Source: Platycnemis pennipes (lineage: Eukaryota > Arthropoda > Insecta > Odonata > Platycnemididae). Taken from it: a DNA stretch of 64,000 nt. A program made the translations under genes and the position numbers. The notes beneath the pieces are model-generated. The model was not told where the DNA came from, searched no databases, and was given only the letters and a program-made list of their open reading frames with translations. Positions 33,372 through 45,585 of this stretch are shown here, piece after piece (position 1 is the stretch's first letter; each line of letters starts with the position of its first letter). The stretch lies in the NCBI GenBank assembly GCA_933228895.1, contig OW121854.1:92060609-92124608 (forward strand), written 5' to 3'.

Positions 33372-34380
33372 CAGGACATAGAGAAATGGTTAACCATTGA
33401 TACCCGGGTCGTGAAATTTTGAAGTTTAAAATTTTCCCCTGAAATTAAAATTTAGCGATGAAATACGACAAAGTTCATGAAAACCGTGCTTTATTTTTGG
33501 GATTACCAGGATGTAGCTGAGCTAGCGACGGATAGGGAAGAACGGATGACTTCAGATGACCATGATAATGACAGGAATTGCCTCAATAGGATAAGAATGG
33601 TCCACTGCAAAGATGAAACGCTCGACTTTCCCAACGCGTAACTCCACGAGAAGTAAACAAGGGTGCAGTCTCAACAGCAGAACCGAACGCCTCCCTCCGA
33701 AATACATTGCGGGCGCCGATCTTAAAATATCGCCGGCGCCACTGCTCCCCCCACACCGCCGGTAAACATTCGCGCGGCCTCTACCCCAACCAATGTGCCC
33801 CGCCCAACGAACACCACGATGACTAACCGATTCCTTTCCTCCACACTTGGGTGGAGTCTCTCTCGGAACGGACAAGGGAATGCTTCACGAAACGCTCGGG
33901 AAGGCGCCCTCACGAACCGAATGGACCGTTTCGGAAAGAATAAATGGGAGGCGTCTCTTTCTTCTTATTACGCTCTCTCTCTTTTCCGCGTCTTATTTTT
34001 AGACTCCTGTCCAGTTCAGTACGATCGTCTCGCGAAACATTTGAAGCTGGGAGAGGAGGATTTGGCTTCGTCTCCCCTCCAATCAAAACCCCTGGCTTGC
34101 TACAAATTTTTTTTGCCATTTTGCTACAAAGTTTCCGTCGCTCCGGAGCTGTTTTGTTTCACTCCACGCAACCATGGTACTAATAGTACCATGCACGCAA
34201 CGAGAAGATCGTGCGTGAGTTTTACTAATGCGATCGCAAACAGTTTTATAACAGAAGCCTGGCAACTGCGGGTGTTTATCCCGCCTTGTTACGCCATAGT
34301 TTCCAAACATTGTCTCCTTTCCCCAAGACATAATTAGATTGCTTCTTTTTCGACTATTTTCCTCGACAGTTATCTCATCT
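33372..34380. other. GC-rich unassigned region with a 180-codon frame
   Basis: 33650-34330 is CpG-rich. A plus frame at 33795-34337 (180 codons) is the longest unexplained one, but its translation is Ser/Arg-rich with no domain, overlaps minus frames, and lacks splice logic. It could be promoter or UTR DNA of a host gene outside the window; I cannot support a gene. Confidence 0.35.
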
Positions 34381-34640
34381 ATTCGTATTCTGCCAAAAGC
34401 AGGTAATTAAGAAACACATTTTCCACTATATTTATAAATTAATTTGAGCTAAGTAGGTAATAAGTTTCAGAGCGATTTTTTAATACAATGGTGTCTATCA
34501 ACTTCAGCGATATTGACACAGTTTTTAGGGATGAAGAAATGAATATAAATCGTACATAAAAAAAGTATGAACTCAAATCAAGATTTTCTAACACTTGATT
34601 TAAAATGCTCATTTATCCCAAAAATCACCATGGTTATTTC
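34380..34640 (+). repeat. Dispersed repeat, related to 30440-30660
   Basis: Same order of blocks as the earlier copy, with about a third of positions changed by eye. Confidence 0.55.
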
Positions 34641-34789
34641 TTAATGATGCGGTCATTTGAGGAAAAAAAATACGGAAGCGGATAATCTTTCATTCTATAT
34701 TAATAATTATTACTCCCTAGTGTTAGGACTGAGATCTGGAATTGAACGTAAATAAGTACGTCATTATTTTCTTGAAGACTGGATAGCAT

Positions 34790-35165
34790 CCCAGGAGAAT
34801 CGTTACAGAGTCTAGGGAAAACTGGGCAAAAACAGCGTTAATCCCTATCCCTACAAAGAAGAAAGCAGATGTTTGCAAGGACTACGCGAATATTAGCTTA
34901 ATCTCGCACTTAGTAGTTCTTAAATGTAATTTTTAAAAAATAGTAAGCAGGAGGATGGAGAAGACGGTGAATGGTACTCTATGAGAAACATAATTCACCT
35001 GAAGAAAAGTTAGAGCAACCCGTGATGCAATGGAATTAATGAGAACGTTAATCGAACTAAGTTTTGAATACAATCAGGATGTTTTTGCTTGTTTCGGCCA
35101 CTAAGAAGAGGCGTATGACGGAGTGGATCGGGAAAAGCTAATGAAAGCACTTAGAATATACGAGT
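34790..35165 (+). pseudogene. LINE reverse-transcriptase fragment, degenerate
   Basis: Translates in pieces to RT motifs: PIPTKKKADVCKDYANISL (early palm), then RRMEKTVN, ATRDAMELMRTLIE and YNQDVFACFGH*EEAYDGVD (motif A with a stop). A GA run follows at 35172-35202. A later remnant (IKSN*VKQGN, near 36400) suggests that the 1-kb foldback at 35325 split it. Confidence 0.75.
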
Positions 35166-35169
35166 AGAC

Positions 35170-35171
<2 letters not shown>

Positions 35172-35202
<31 letters not shown>
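35172..35202 (+). repeat. (GA)n microsatellite
   Basis: An uninterrupted run of about fifteen GA units. Confidence 0.95.
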
Positions 35203-35207
<5 letters not shown>

Positions 35208-35324
35208 AACTTAAAGGATATTGGGGACCGATAAACGGAGCAGTGGGATAGGAAATGATGAATCTGGATGGACAAGAATGATGACAATGGAGCTTCCCAT
35301 GGTCCTCGCGATTTTCCCATATAT

Positions 35325-36334
35325 ACAGTGTGTTCCAAATTACCCGTCTACTTCCCCACTTAAAATGTGAGGAATTGGTTTTTCAGTAAAAACAAAAATT
35401 TCTTTCGCTAAAAATAATGTGATCCAACGATTGATTATATTTTAAACTTTTATTCTGACCGGAAGTGGGTCATTCGGATCGGAAGTTCAATTTTTCAGAT
35501 GCAATGTGCTGGATTTCTTTTTACAGATTCGTATTCAGGGTGAAAAAACAAGCCATTTTTGCAGGAAACGTTTTTTCCGTATTTGCCTCCTTCAACCTTA
35601 AAATGACAACAACTCACCTAAAATAACACCCTATCATAAAATCTCAACAACATAGCGATATTCGACTCTGATGAAAAATTAAGTTTCGTTAAAGGTTGTA
35701 TTAAAAGTGTTTTTTTTCGCCCGAGGCGAAAAACACTTTTATTTGTTCATATTGATAGCCTTCTCTCTTCTTTTGATAGACTTCTGTGAGAGTCTTGCTA
35801 TAACCGTGAAAAAATGGCTCGAAAACTCCTGAAATGTTAATAATGGCTTTTTGGAAGACGTAAAGACTCAGAGAAGGTGTTTTGAGGGAGTATTTACGTA
35901 TCAAAAATTGTGGGGACCCTTCGAGAATGATCCAGAAGTAAATACGAGTCTACACGATCGATTTGATTGTACCTACTCTTAAACTAAATTTTTCATCATG
36001 GCTATGTTGTCGGGATTTTACGAGTGAGTATATTTTTAGGTGAGTTGATGCCATTTTAAGGTCGAAGAAGGCAAATACGAAAAAACACTTTTCCTACAAA
36101 AATGGTTTATTGTTTCACGATAAATGCGAATCCATAAAAATAATCCACCACATTGCATCTGAAAAATTGAACTTTCGGACCGGTTGACGCACTTCCGGTC
36201 AGAACTTGAATTTTACAATATCATCAATTGATAGATCACATCATTTTTAGTGAAAGAATAGTTTTTTGTTTTTACTCTAAAACCAATTCCTTACGTTTTG
36301 AATGCGGTGGACGGGTGGATAGGTATACCCTGTG
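35325..36334. mobile_element. Foldback-like DNA element with arms of about 330 bp
   Basis: The left arm (ACAGTGTGTTCC..ACCCGTC at 35325) and right arm (GACGGGT..CCCTGT near 36310-36334) are imperfect inverted copies. The inner parts also match: the complement of AAAAACAAAAATTTCTTTCG, TTCAATTTTTCAGATGCAAT and CTTAAAATG. A strong internal hairpin sits at about 35705-35742 (AAAAGTGTTTTT..CGCC, CGAG, GGCGAAAAACACTTTT). No transposase seen. Confidence 0.75.
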
Positions 36335-36419
36335 TATGCGGAGAAAATATTTAAATAGACGTGGTAGAAAGCTGATGTAGACATAGACGTGGAAGGAGTG
36401 ATAATTAAATCGAATTGAG

Positions 36420-38430
36420 TGAAACAAGGCAACGCGTCACAATTCGGTGATGTTTGTCGATTATCAAGAGTTTATGAGAGAGTGCGTGGGCGGGATATAT
36501 ACACTTGGTGCATCTCCCATTTATCACGCTCGTCACTGAATTTTCCATCTAGGAAAGCAAAGGGAAAACAACTAACGGCACATGTCAACGCATCCGCTAC
36601 TACGATGGATCAAAATATCGCGTGTCCCGGCTTGAGAAAAAAATCCAAGGCATGTGCGTGGACGTATCCTATGTGCGATGCATCCGCCAGAGAGAATGAA
36701 AGAGGACACGATGAGAACTAGATGAATGGGATGCCCAGATCATGGCCGGCATACTCAGTGAGTCAGCATGTGCTATTTTCGGAATGTCTGAGTTCTGGGT
36801 CGGCCGACTGATATCCGACAAATTCCGCTGACCGAAATATGAATACAGCCCTTACGTATTTATTTATTCAAGAATTTCGCCCATCTTGCCAATTACATAT
36901 AGGCAGCAACCGTAGTTTTCGATAAACCACGAGTAATATAATTTAGTATTAGTCGCCCAAAATATCACGGTTATAATGAAAATAAATGATGTTATTTCTT
37001 TTGATAAATTGTTGGCAAAGTTCCGCTGGTCAAGAAATGTGTCCTCGAGTACTTTCGATCAATTGCTACGTTGCATATAGATGGATTTATTGTTGGAAGG
37101 TAACATTTTCACAGGTCTTGTAGCTTATTTATTACTTAAAAACTTATAAAGCAAAATTTGAAATAGTTTCTTCACAGTTAATCCGTTCCAACAGCTTTAA
37201 TCTCTATTATGAAGACCTTATTCCAATTTTCGACACATCATATCGTTATGCCTATTCTACATTATTCTTTCTATTGATTTCCTCCTGCAACCTCCTTTCC
37301 TCGCCGGTCATGAAGCTAAAACCAAATCTCCAATGCCTCCAAACTGTATTTCATCCTCAAATTCTAAGCATGGGCTCGGAAACTGAGTGAAACCAAGCAA
37401 TTTTGGATAGCCCTATATTACTTTTTTATAAAACCAGCTAAGCAATTGATGCACATAAAAATGTATTGATTAATTTTTGAATTGTTCCCGACAATGTTAT
37501 ATAGATGTCCATTTGTCTGCCTCGTCCTTGTGCTGCATGATAAATTTCAGTATTATTTTTGATAATGATCGTACTGATAACATTAAATTTTTTCCACCAC
37601 TTTCTACAATTTTAGAAATTAAACTATTTTTTGCTGTTCTTCGAATATTTTAAAATTCCTCTTTTTTGTGGGCAATTACTGCGACAAAATGGAAATCAAT
37701 ACAGTCATTGATTAAGCTCATTACTTATCAGTCAAGCACAGTCATGACTGCTAACATTTTCTATATCCAATAGGACTTGAAATTTTCAATAGCTAATAAA
37801 CAAATATTTATTCTATTCCATTCTTTTTCCAGACCTCCGAACATACGCCTAAAGAGTGATGGTGATCACATGGACTCTTACGATGGTAGCTTGTCAGCAT
37901 CAAAACCAACAGGCGTGACTGCAATCATGTTCGTGAGTCTGGTAATCTCATCTCTACTCACAATCACCGAGGAATGTTACACACTAATTATCACAAGACA
38001 CGAACTCGCTAGAGGAATGTACGGATCGGGGAAGCCGCTAAAACTTCTGAGTTTGCATTAGTTAGAAGTTGTTTTTGAGTCGGTAACAGCCATCCCATTT
38101 ATCAGTCATCAGTGCAGCAAAAACAGAAAATAGAGCCTTTAATATAGGTCCAATAAATGAAATAATGCATTGCAATCCAGCAGAAAAAAACTGAATCTTA
38201 AGAAAAAAAGAAAAAAGGACCAAAAAAGTAGATTATTCAATAACGAGGCTTTTCAGGTCGGAGATAAAGATGTTGCACGAAGCGAAGAGATCAAAAGTAG
38301 GGCAATTGTTAGTGAGGAAATTGAATAAGGAAGGTGATCGATAGAATAAGCACGGTTGGGAAGTCCACTGACAAATATGGGTTTTTATTACAAGCCTTAG
38401 ATTATTTTGGCTATTAAGGATAGGTAGTCA
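36420..38430. other. Unassigned AT-rich stretch
   Basis: Short frames only (36419-36721, 37777-38061), no family recognised. Confidence 0.35.
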
Positions 38431-38434
38431 ATTC

Positions 38435-38960
38435 TACATCAGCACTTACAGAGTACCTCGCAAGCAAACTCAACGGTGAGTGCCAAGGGATGAGTTGGTT
38501 ACATACAAGAATTTTTCATGCAACGGTAAAAGTGTGGAACTATGGCTCAGAAACCTGGTCCTAGCGGAAGGGGGATGAGCGGAAATTTGCAGATTATGAA
38601 ATATGAGCGTGGAAAAGAATAAAAATATTTAACTAGATTGAGAGAACGACAAGAGAGGAAGGGATAAATGACATGCATATAACTAAATACCCTGAAAACT
38701 ATCTCGAGAGTGTGGCGAGATGTGTTGGTTAGATGTTAGACTTTTTCAATGAAGGAAAGATGGTTCTATGGTTCATTAACACTGTCCCTGTGGGATGAGG
38801 ATAACCGGAAATTGACGGCTTATTTAATATGGCTGTGGAGAAGAATGGAGAGGTGTAGTTGGATGAGAGAAATACAAATGACTTGTGCAAAATAGACTCA
38901 GTATTCTAAGGCTATTTAGTACCATGCATGTGGCAGGGGGTGTGAAACATTAAACCGGCA
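38435..38960 (+). pseudogene. Two degenerate LINE C-terminal pieces in tandem
   Basis: 38525-38670 and about 38755-38900 both echo the RT C-terminal tail (first copy: VWNYGSETW, ERKFADYEIWAWKRI), spaced about 230 bp. Each is preceded by a decayed ACCTCGCAAG/ACCCTGAAAAC block, and the second is followed by CATGTGGCAGGGGGTG. Confidence 0.5.
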
Positions 38961-39120
38961 ATAAGTACACGAACTAATGGATACGATCCTACTTGACAGA
39001 ATAAATCTATTCTACATATCCACTATGCAAGTGAAAATATATGATTAGTGCCCACGAAGGACTATACGCAATGTTTATTACAAATAAGGTTTGAGAGCAT
39101 TACTACAAGAAAGTAAGGAA

Positions 39121-39381
39121 CAGCAGCGTCGGAAGTGGGGGGCAGGGGGGGCCGATGGCCCCCCCACAGAAGTTGTCCCCGGGCCCTTTCAGTTTAAGCG
39201 GGTACTTTATGACACACATTCTCACGCCTTAATATGCTCTTTTATTGAAATTCTAGTCTCTAACCCCTCCTATCCACAAAAAATGCGGGCCCTTTCCTTA
39301 AGCGCCGGGCCCTTTTCTTAGGTGCCGGGCCCTTTTCAAGATTGCCCTCCCCCCCCAGTGAAAATAGTTGCGACACCACTG
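39121..39381 (+). mobile_element. hAT-like MITE with perfect 8-bp target duplication
   Basis: Target duplication GTAAGGAA at 39113-39120 and 39382-39389. The ends are CAGCAGCGTCGGAAGT and the complement of CAGTGGTGTCGCAACT. The interior shares the GGGCCCTTTTC-type runs with 7353-7647. 261 bp, no transposase. Confidence 0.92.
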
Positions 39382-39480
39382 GTAAGGAAGGGAAATTGCG
39401 ACAAACATGGCTGGATAACGCTCTGATAGGTTGCGGAATATTGAAGAGGATAATAGGGGTGAGAATGCTGGGTAAGTAGT

Positions 39481-42128
39481 CCTGCGCGCCAATTCTGGTT
39501 CTTTTTAGCGATTGCTAAGTACACATAGCGACGGTATTAGCGAATGTCGCTAAAAATCGGATTCCGGTTCCATTTTCGCTAACTCCACGCTAGGCTAGCG
39601 GTCGCTAAGGCCCGGTAGCAACTGATAAACAACAAATTTATATTCCCGTTCGTATAAGCAGAAGCTAATTCGTAGCTAACTCATAGCAGACGCTAATTTA
39701 CGTATCGCTGATTGTAAATCCACTCTAACATACCAGTGAAGTTAATAAGTAGCTGCTACATCTAACTTAGGACATTTAACACCCCAAAAGAACGTATAAG
39801 GTGAGTCCATTTTAACTTTCCTTCCATTTGTTGTCTTTTGCATAGAATCAAGTGTTTCTTATTTGTTGATATTTTCACCGAACTTTTTTCATCAACGCAA
39901 ATCTTGAACTGCGTAATGAAAATTTGTGTAACTGTTGAGTGCATAGACATATGTAAGGGAATCATCACTCACTAGTACCTTCAAAAGTATCTCATAACCT
40001 TATCTTGAGCGCAGCAATTTTGAAACATTGCCGGAAGACCCTAGTGAGGTTATTATGATAGTTCGAGTACTAATTAGCGGTAATACTATTTTGATGTTGA
40101 CGGACCAATCTACGGACACACAATGCATTGAGATGGTGGTGCTATGCAGCAAAAGTTTGTTAAATGAGTCGTAAGTAGAAGTTTACAATATTATCTTATA
40201 AAATATCGAATTCAACATCAAAGGACTAAAGACGATGGTCCTAACAGGATACATTATTTGTATTACCTACTGATGGATAGCGCACATCAAATACCTACTT
40301 CATAACTGTTAGGAGGTTAACAAAACATAGTTTTTCCCTAAATACTTCTAGAAACGTGTACGTCATGAACGTTCCCATGTATTCCTATAAAAGGTTTCAG
40401 CATTTCGACTTTGTTATTATCTTTTGGGTTTATATCCATCAGAGCAAACGTGTTCTTCTCTCTAAGTCCTGTGCCAGAGGAATGGTAGTGTTTCTAAGTG
40501 ACAGGAACTGTCAAGAGTCGTTTGACAGCCAAAAATCAGTGTATATAACCTGTAATACAAATTCGACTAAAGAGTCCCCTCCCCTTTTTCCTCGTACGTT
40601 GTGACTGACGTTATTACCACCAATACTGAAGTATGACTTCATTGCATAATTCTAGATTCACTCATAAGTGTGTTTAGTAAATATTCCAGTATGCAGTTAC
40701 ATTCCGTTGCTTCCTTCAGCACAGACACTTCATTATGCACCTCCTATAGCCTGTGATATGTGATTAATGCCTGTATTACTCTTCATAGCATGAGAGTACG
40801 CAGCAACTTTGAGCAAAGGGATCTTGAAAATAGAGATGCTGAGCATGCAGATCCCTTAGAAGAGGTTATGGCCGACGAAGGAAATACTATTGTGGTTGGA
40901 GATAGGTATAAGGAGGGAATTAGGATACTGAATTACATCCTGTAATATTTATAATAATTATGATATGATAATAATACCTATTAGTAAAAATTGTGTTTAG
41001 TAATAAATGAAATTAAACATCGACATTGTTTCATAATTTCTAGTAAAATATATGGCAGCTATCTGAATCTATCTAAATATTATCTTGGTTGTCATCGAAA
41101 AGACGATACTAGCCAGAAAAATCCCTTCATTTGCATTATTTCCATGAATTTCTTCAAGACGGTGGCCATTTCTTTCAAGGAATTGTCTATCCCCTGGTAA
41201 ATAGAACATTCCAACTTAAAATGCTTTTTTTTTACTTCCCTCATGGAAAGCACTTATTTTAGTTTCAAGCAGCGAAGGGGAATGAATATCTAGCATCGAA
41301 CCGAGTTTTTTCAATTAAACACTGTTCCCCTGAAAAATTTAGGGTTTTTTGGACTTATTGTTTTACTGGTGGTAAATGTAACTAAATTACATTTCCAATA
41401 CTGTTTAATGTAATTATACACTTATTCTTCATTTCCAACACAAAAACTCTGAAAAATATAATCATTTTAACAAATTTAGACAGAAATTTACTACAAGATG
41501 ATTTGCAATATGATCACAGCGATGCCCTTTATACTCCATTTAGCAAAAATATGTAAAATAATCACTTTCAAACTTTAGTAGCGAAAGAAACGGAAAAATT
41601 TCGATATTCGCGAACAGAGAGTGAAACGCATACCCTTTTTCTGCTTACACATGATCGACTGGTCAACCATTAATTATAATGTGATTTAAGAAAAAGTACT
41701 GAAATAATATTTCCCTTTAAAAAAGAAAAAAAACGGAATAACATTTCCTGCATTGCATATTGAAATAGTCACAATTTAAAAACACTTAACTTCAAACGCT
41801 CATGTGAGTTAGTAATATGATTAGAAACATTTTTTTTAAATTACTCACAGCAGCTATTTTTAGAGCTGCTAATCTCATACGGTTGTTTATTTCAAAATTC
41901 CCGCGGTATTAGGGGCGTAGAATTTCGTTAGTGTCTTTTTTCTCTTCTCATTGGTTGATGCTGGATGACGTGAAACAATTTTTGAATTCATCGCTAAGCT
42001 TCCGAACTTTCCCGAGCCTTAGCAGTAGCTAATTCAACCATAATCCAGAATCGCGCTCATTCGTAGCAACCGCTAAAGTTAGCGTTCGCTAGCTCTGAGC
42101 GACGAAAGAACCAGAATTGACGCGCAGG
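39481..42128 (+). mobile_element. DNA transposon remnant with 24-bp ends and a PIF/Harbinger-like exon
   Basis: The end CCTGCGCGCCAATTCTGG at 39481 is mirrored at 42105-42128 (complement CCTGCGCGTCAATTCTGG), continuing with TTCTTT. Subterminal words built on TAGCG/CGCTA are frequent in both ends. The only recognisable coding piece is at 40754-40945. I could not see a target duplication, so the ends may be slightly off. Confidence 0.7.
40754..40945 (+). pseudogene. PIF/Harbinger-like transposase, C-terminal remnant
   Basis: The frame gives YVINACITLHSM followed by an acidic stretch and a basic tail ending RILNYIL. The pattern Y-I-I-x-A-C-x-x-L-H-N is the usual C-terminal hallmark of Harbinger DDE nucleases. 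A TGA lies directly upstream (40754-40756), and no further catalytic motif was found upstream. The call rests on one motif plus its place inside an inverted-repeat element. Confidence 0.45.
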
Positions 42129-42229
42129 GCGGTGAGGAAAATTTGGGTTGTTATGGGCGACACGAATGTTGGCAGGCTACATGAAGATTTAACGATTGGG
42201 ATTTAATGATGTCTCGCGAGATATTGTGT

Positions 42230-42335
42230 AATCTCATTCTGAACTTTAAGTAAAACAACTTGGTGGAATTAACAGCATTTATTTTGTTTTACGACCCGTT
42301 TAAACGTCGAAGGGTCATCTTCAGATATAATAATC
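42230..42335 (-). repeat. CTGAAGATGACCC motif repeat, related to the 28545 insert
   Basis: The minus strand reads TCTGAAGATGACCC, later GGGTCG, AAAATAAATGC and TTCCACCAAGTTG. The last block matches 28689-28705. No palindrome here. Confidence 0.6.
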
Positions 42336-42351
42336 AACATGGGTGAGGAAT

Positions 42352-42632
42352 TGTAGGCAGGGACTCTCTCACAGATCTAAGTCGGTGATGATGAAGTAAG
42401 GGCTAAGTGAAACCCGGCGACGGCATTAACTCCTCTTAATGAGAGGGACCGATACTTCCACGGTTTAACGTCCCATCCAACAGACGGATTACTTCACTAG
42501 CAGTTGTAGAATCGAAGCGGAAATACATGGATACTGAAAACTTCAAAATTGCTTTTTCCTATCGGGATCTGAACCAGGGCCCTCAGAATAGAAAGGCAGA
42601 ACTATAGCCCCTATTCCAATCCGATTAATTTG
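42352..42632 (-). mobile_element. SINE-A copy (minus strand)
   Basis: Complement of the core (GTCCCATCCAACAGACGG) and tRNA-like head near 42555-42630. Diverged. Confidence 0.75.
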
Positions 42633-44460
42633 AGAGGCCTAATGTCAGACCTGACATCGTGGCGATTTCATGTGACTTGTAACAATTACACGCGTTCTAC
42701 CGCAAATATTGACTAAGACGACATACTACATAGATTCAAGTCTTACAATTTCGGGAAGATCGATGGGAGCGCGGGTCGGGTTGAAATGGTTAACGATTGT
42801 TATCCAATCAGAAAGTAGCTTCATTGGTTGGGAGGTTAACGTTCAGACGGATATATACTCTTACTAAAATTCACGTTGAGAGGATAAAGAAAAAATTCCC
42901 TCAGGTGAAGTGTAGTACTGCAAGGCCCGGTTTTATACAGCCCGCCTTGATAAAGATTGCGTTGAGAGTGAAGCAGCTAATAAGGCATACTCAGGAAATA
43001 TAAAAGGAGTACGCAGGGCATGATTATTGATACAAACAGGCCATCGGTAAATGGAGGAACACAGATGCATAACAAAAAAGGCAGACGAAAATCCCTGAAC
43101 GTAGAGGTCCTGTATCAATTACGTAAAGCGGCTTACGGATTCCATAGACCTGACCTCTTGGTAAGAAGACATAATGGAAAGACACACGGCCCAACCCGCC
43201 CCGTAAGAGCGTTATACTGATCTATGGCTATACCTAACCCATGTGATCGTACGCAGAAGTTAACATTCATGTGAGGAGACCTCTTGGGAAAAACAGAAGA
43301 CTCCATCTGATAGTCTGCAATCGGGACTGTTATACACAGTTCGTAGTTGCGATCACACTAATGGACAATAACCTCAAGGAAGGTTACCATGGAAGAACAG
43401 TTTTAAAATACCCTCCCAAAATACCAACCAAATTGCTATAACACTATGGCCACCTAAATACTGTGAAATATAGCCTCGCTTGACGTGAATTTTCTACGTT
43501 TAATAATAACTGAAGAAACGCTCTTTGGCTGTTATTTTCGTGTCAACTTATCATCCGTCTGATATTATCTTTGTACCCTCATGTGTTGGCTCTCTCAATT
43601 TTAAGATAACGAGCACACAAATCAATGATTTATATTAACGCAGAAAAAACCACTACGGGTCTAAAAGTTTCAATATTACGCAATCATGAATAGTATTAAA
43701 AAAACACAGCTTGTGGCGAAAGCAGAAATCCAATTGAATAAATAAGTAAAGAATTTTGCTTCTGAATAAATGCCCAATAGAGGAATAACTTGATACGACT
43801 GGTAACTTAAATAATCAAATGTTTAAAGGCAAAATATGTTATCCCAAAAATGAAATGGTAGAATTTCGAAGGTTTCACCAGGAATCCTCATAACAAATTA
43901 TAAATATGTAGCAACAAATGAGAATTCTCGAGCTGTAATTTACTGGCGTGTGACCAGCGGCTGTCACACTAAAATTGCAAAAAGTTCTTTGATATGATAT
44001 CTAGCGTTTCTTCATAATTTCAAAGACGTGCGAGTGTGAAATATTGTTTTAAAACGGTCTTTCCGTATCCCACATGCTACTTGCTCCCCATCTAGTCGGT
44101 TCTTTTGTATATTCTGCGTCATTCAAGTGCGTAGAATCAGAGTTACGGGAATTAGTGGAACCAAAAATACAAGGCTCTTATTCCTGGCAGACAGTGCCGT
44201 CCCCACCGCGGTTTTAGTTCCAAGCTCCCAAGTTTCAACACCGCGGGTGACGGCATCAACCTTCCCGCCTCCTTTAGGATTTGGCGGTTAAAAAAAACTG
44301 GCTTAAGAATAATACTGACGAAGACTTTACGGAGACGAAAATGTAATAGCGTCTCACAAATGTGGCTAAGTCTATAGGGACTGCGGATTTGCAAAAAGAA
44401 TACTTGGAAAATGCGATTTTTCGAAATGGGCCTCACCTGTAATATGGTGCTAGTATATAA
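42633..44460. other. Unassigned AT-rich stretch
   Basis: Nothing recognised; frames are short. Confidence 0.35.
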
Positions 44461-44461
44461 G

Positions 44462-44550
44462 CAGTGGCGTAACTAATAGTATTTGTTTCATACACATGAT
44501 CAAACGGGGCAGTGACGCGAAAGCCCTGAGCTTCGCAGGCCCCCAAAAAG
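44462..44550 (+). mobile_element. hAT-like end, truncated
   Basis: CAGTGGCGTAACTAATAG resembles the start of the hAT-like MITEs here, but no matching right end or 8-bp repeat is visible before the LINE sequence begins. Confidence 0.4.
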
Positions 44551-44552
44551 AA

Positions 44553-45122
44553 TGAATCCGAATGAATTAGGTTTGATTACAGAGCTACACAGTGTGCAGC
44601 GTAGAGCAGCTAGGTTTGTTAAAGGGTGTTACGATAGGTTTAGTGGTGTGTCAGAATTAATGGAAGAATTATGTTGGAAATCATTATCAGATCGTAAGTT
44701 AAAGTACAGATTCAATCTATAACAGAAATTTAAATTGGATAGCTTTACAGAAGATGCTACATACATATTAAGAAGCCTGCGTATTATGCTAGATTCGGCC
44801 AGACAAATAAGATTAGAGAGATAGGTGGTCGTCCTGATAGATTCAAAATGTCGTTTTCCCCCGCACTATAAGAGAACACAACAGGCATGGGATAGGTACG
44901 TGAAATATTGTAGAGTAGTATGTAACGCATGATGTATGTATTAACAACCAATCCTTTTATTACTACGTAGAGACTAACCATCTAGCTGCATGTGACCCTA
45001 TTATGTAGCATGTTTCCATGTGGTAGCCTAGTTGCGTGTCACTAGTGCATGCTTGGTGATCTTCACCCCCTACCATACACCCTAGCGGTGGCTTGCAGGG
45101 TATCGCGTAGATGTAGATGAGA
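44553..45122 (+). pseudogene. CR1-like LINE, 3' end of RT ORF and 3' UTR
   Basis: Begins inside the ORF (NELGLITELHSVQRRAARFV) and continues GCYDRFSGVSELMEELCWKS and SLSDRKLKYRFNL, then a stop. About 400 bp of tail follows, ending GCAGGGTATCGCGTAGATGTAGATG. SVQRRAARFV and RLxLLYK-type tails are usual in CR1/L2-like LINEs. Confidence 0.85.
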
Positions 45123-45374
45123 AAAGCATAAAATTAGTATATCTTTTTACTATTGTATGTACACATAAGTTTCTTCATATGATAAATGTGTAAAATGCAA
45201 TTCTGTAAGTAGTAAATATTTAGTACGAGTCACATATAAGTTAAAGAGCCGCAACTCGAAATTGGCCCAGGGTCACCAAAGGCCTACTAGCCACTTTGTA
45301 TGGGACTCAAATAAAACAGGTTTGATGTCAGACTCTAATAGCCGGCAACGAATTGTAGTTATGTTTTTAAAAAG

Positions 45375-45455
45375 GTAGGTTTACCGTAGCATCCAAACGT
45401 TGGAAGAATTGTGTTGGGATAGTACGTTGAAATACAGACTAAATATCCTACGTAA
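45375..45455 (+). pseudogene. CR1-like LINE scrap
   Basis: Translates to pieces of LEELCWDST..LKYRLNILR, the same region as 44640-44720. Confidence 0.55.
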
Positions 45456-45462
45456 TTAGCAG

Positions 45463-45572
45463 AATTTCCACAGGGAAAGAGTCTTTTACCTCGACCGAGA
45501 CTCGAACCTCAACCCCCGTGATTTCCGGCCAGATTCCTAAACCAGTTTTTGTACAGTGCTACCAATTCCTCC
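45463..45572 (-). mobile_element. SINE-B head (minus strand), degenerate
   Basis: TTTCCACAGGGAAAGAG, then CCTCGACCGAGACTCGAACC and a D-arm-like GTGCTACCAATTCC match the left arm of the 6595 palindrome. Confidence 0.65.
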
Positions 45573-45585
45573 ACGTATTTCTAAA

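Noticed and set aside
33795..34337. 180-codon open frame as a host gene
   Set aside because: Low-complexity Ser/Arg-rich translation, overlapping frames on the other strand, no domain, no splice pattern; GC-rich sequence makes long frames likely by chance.
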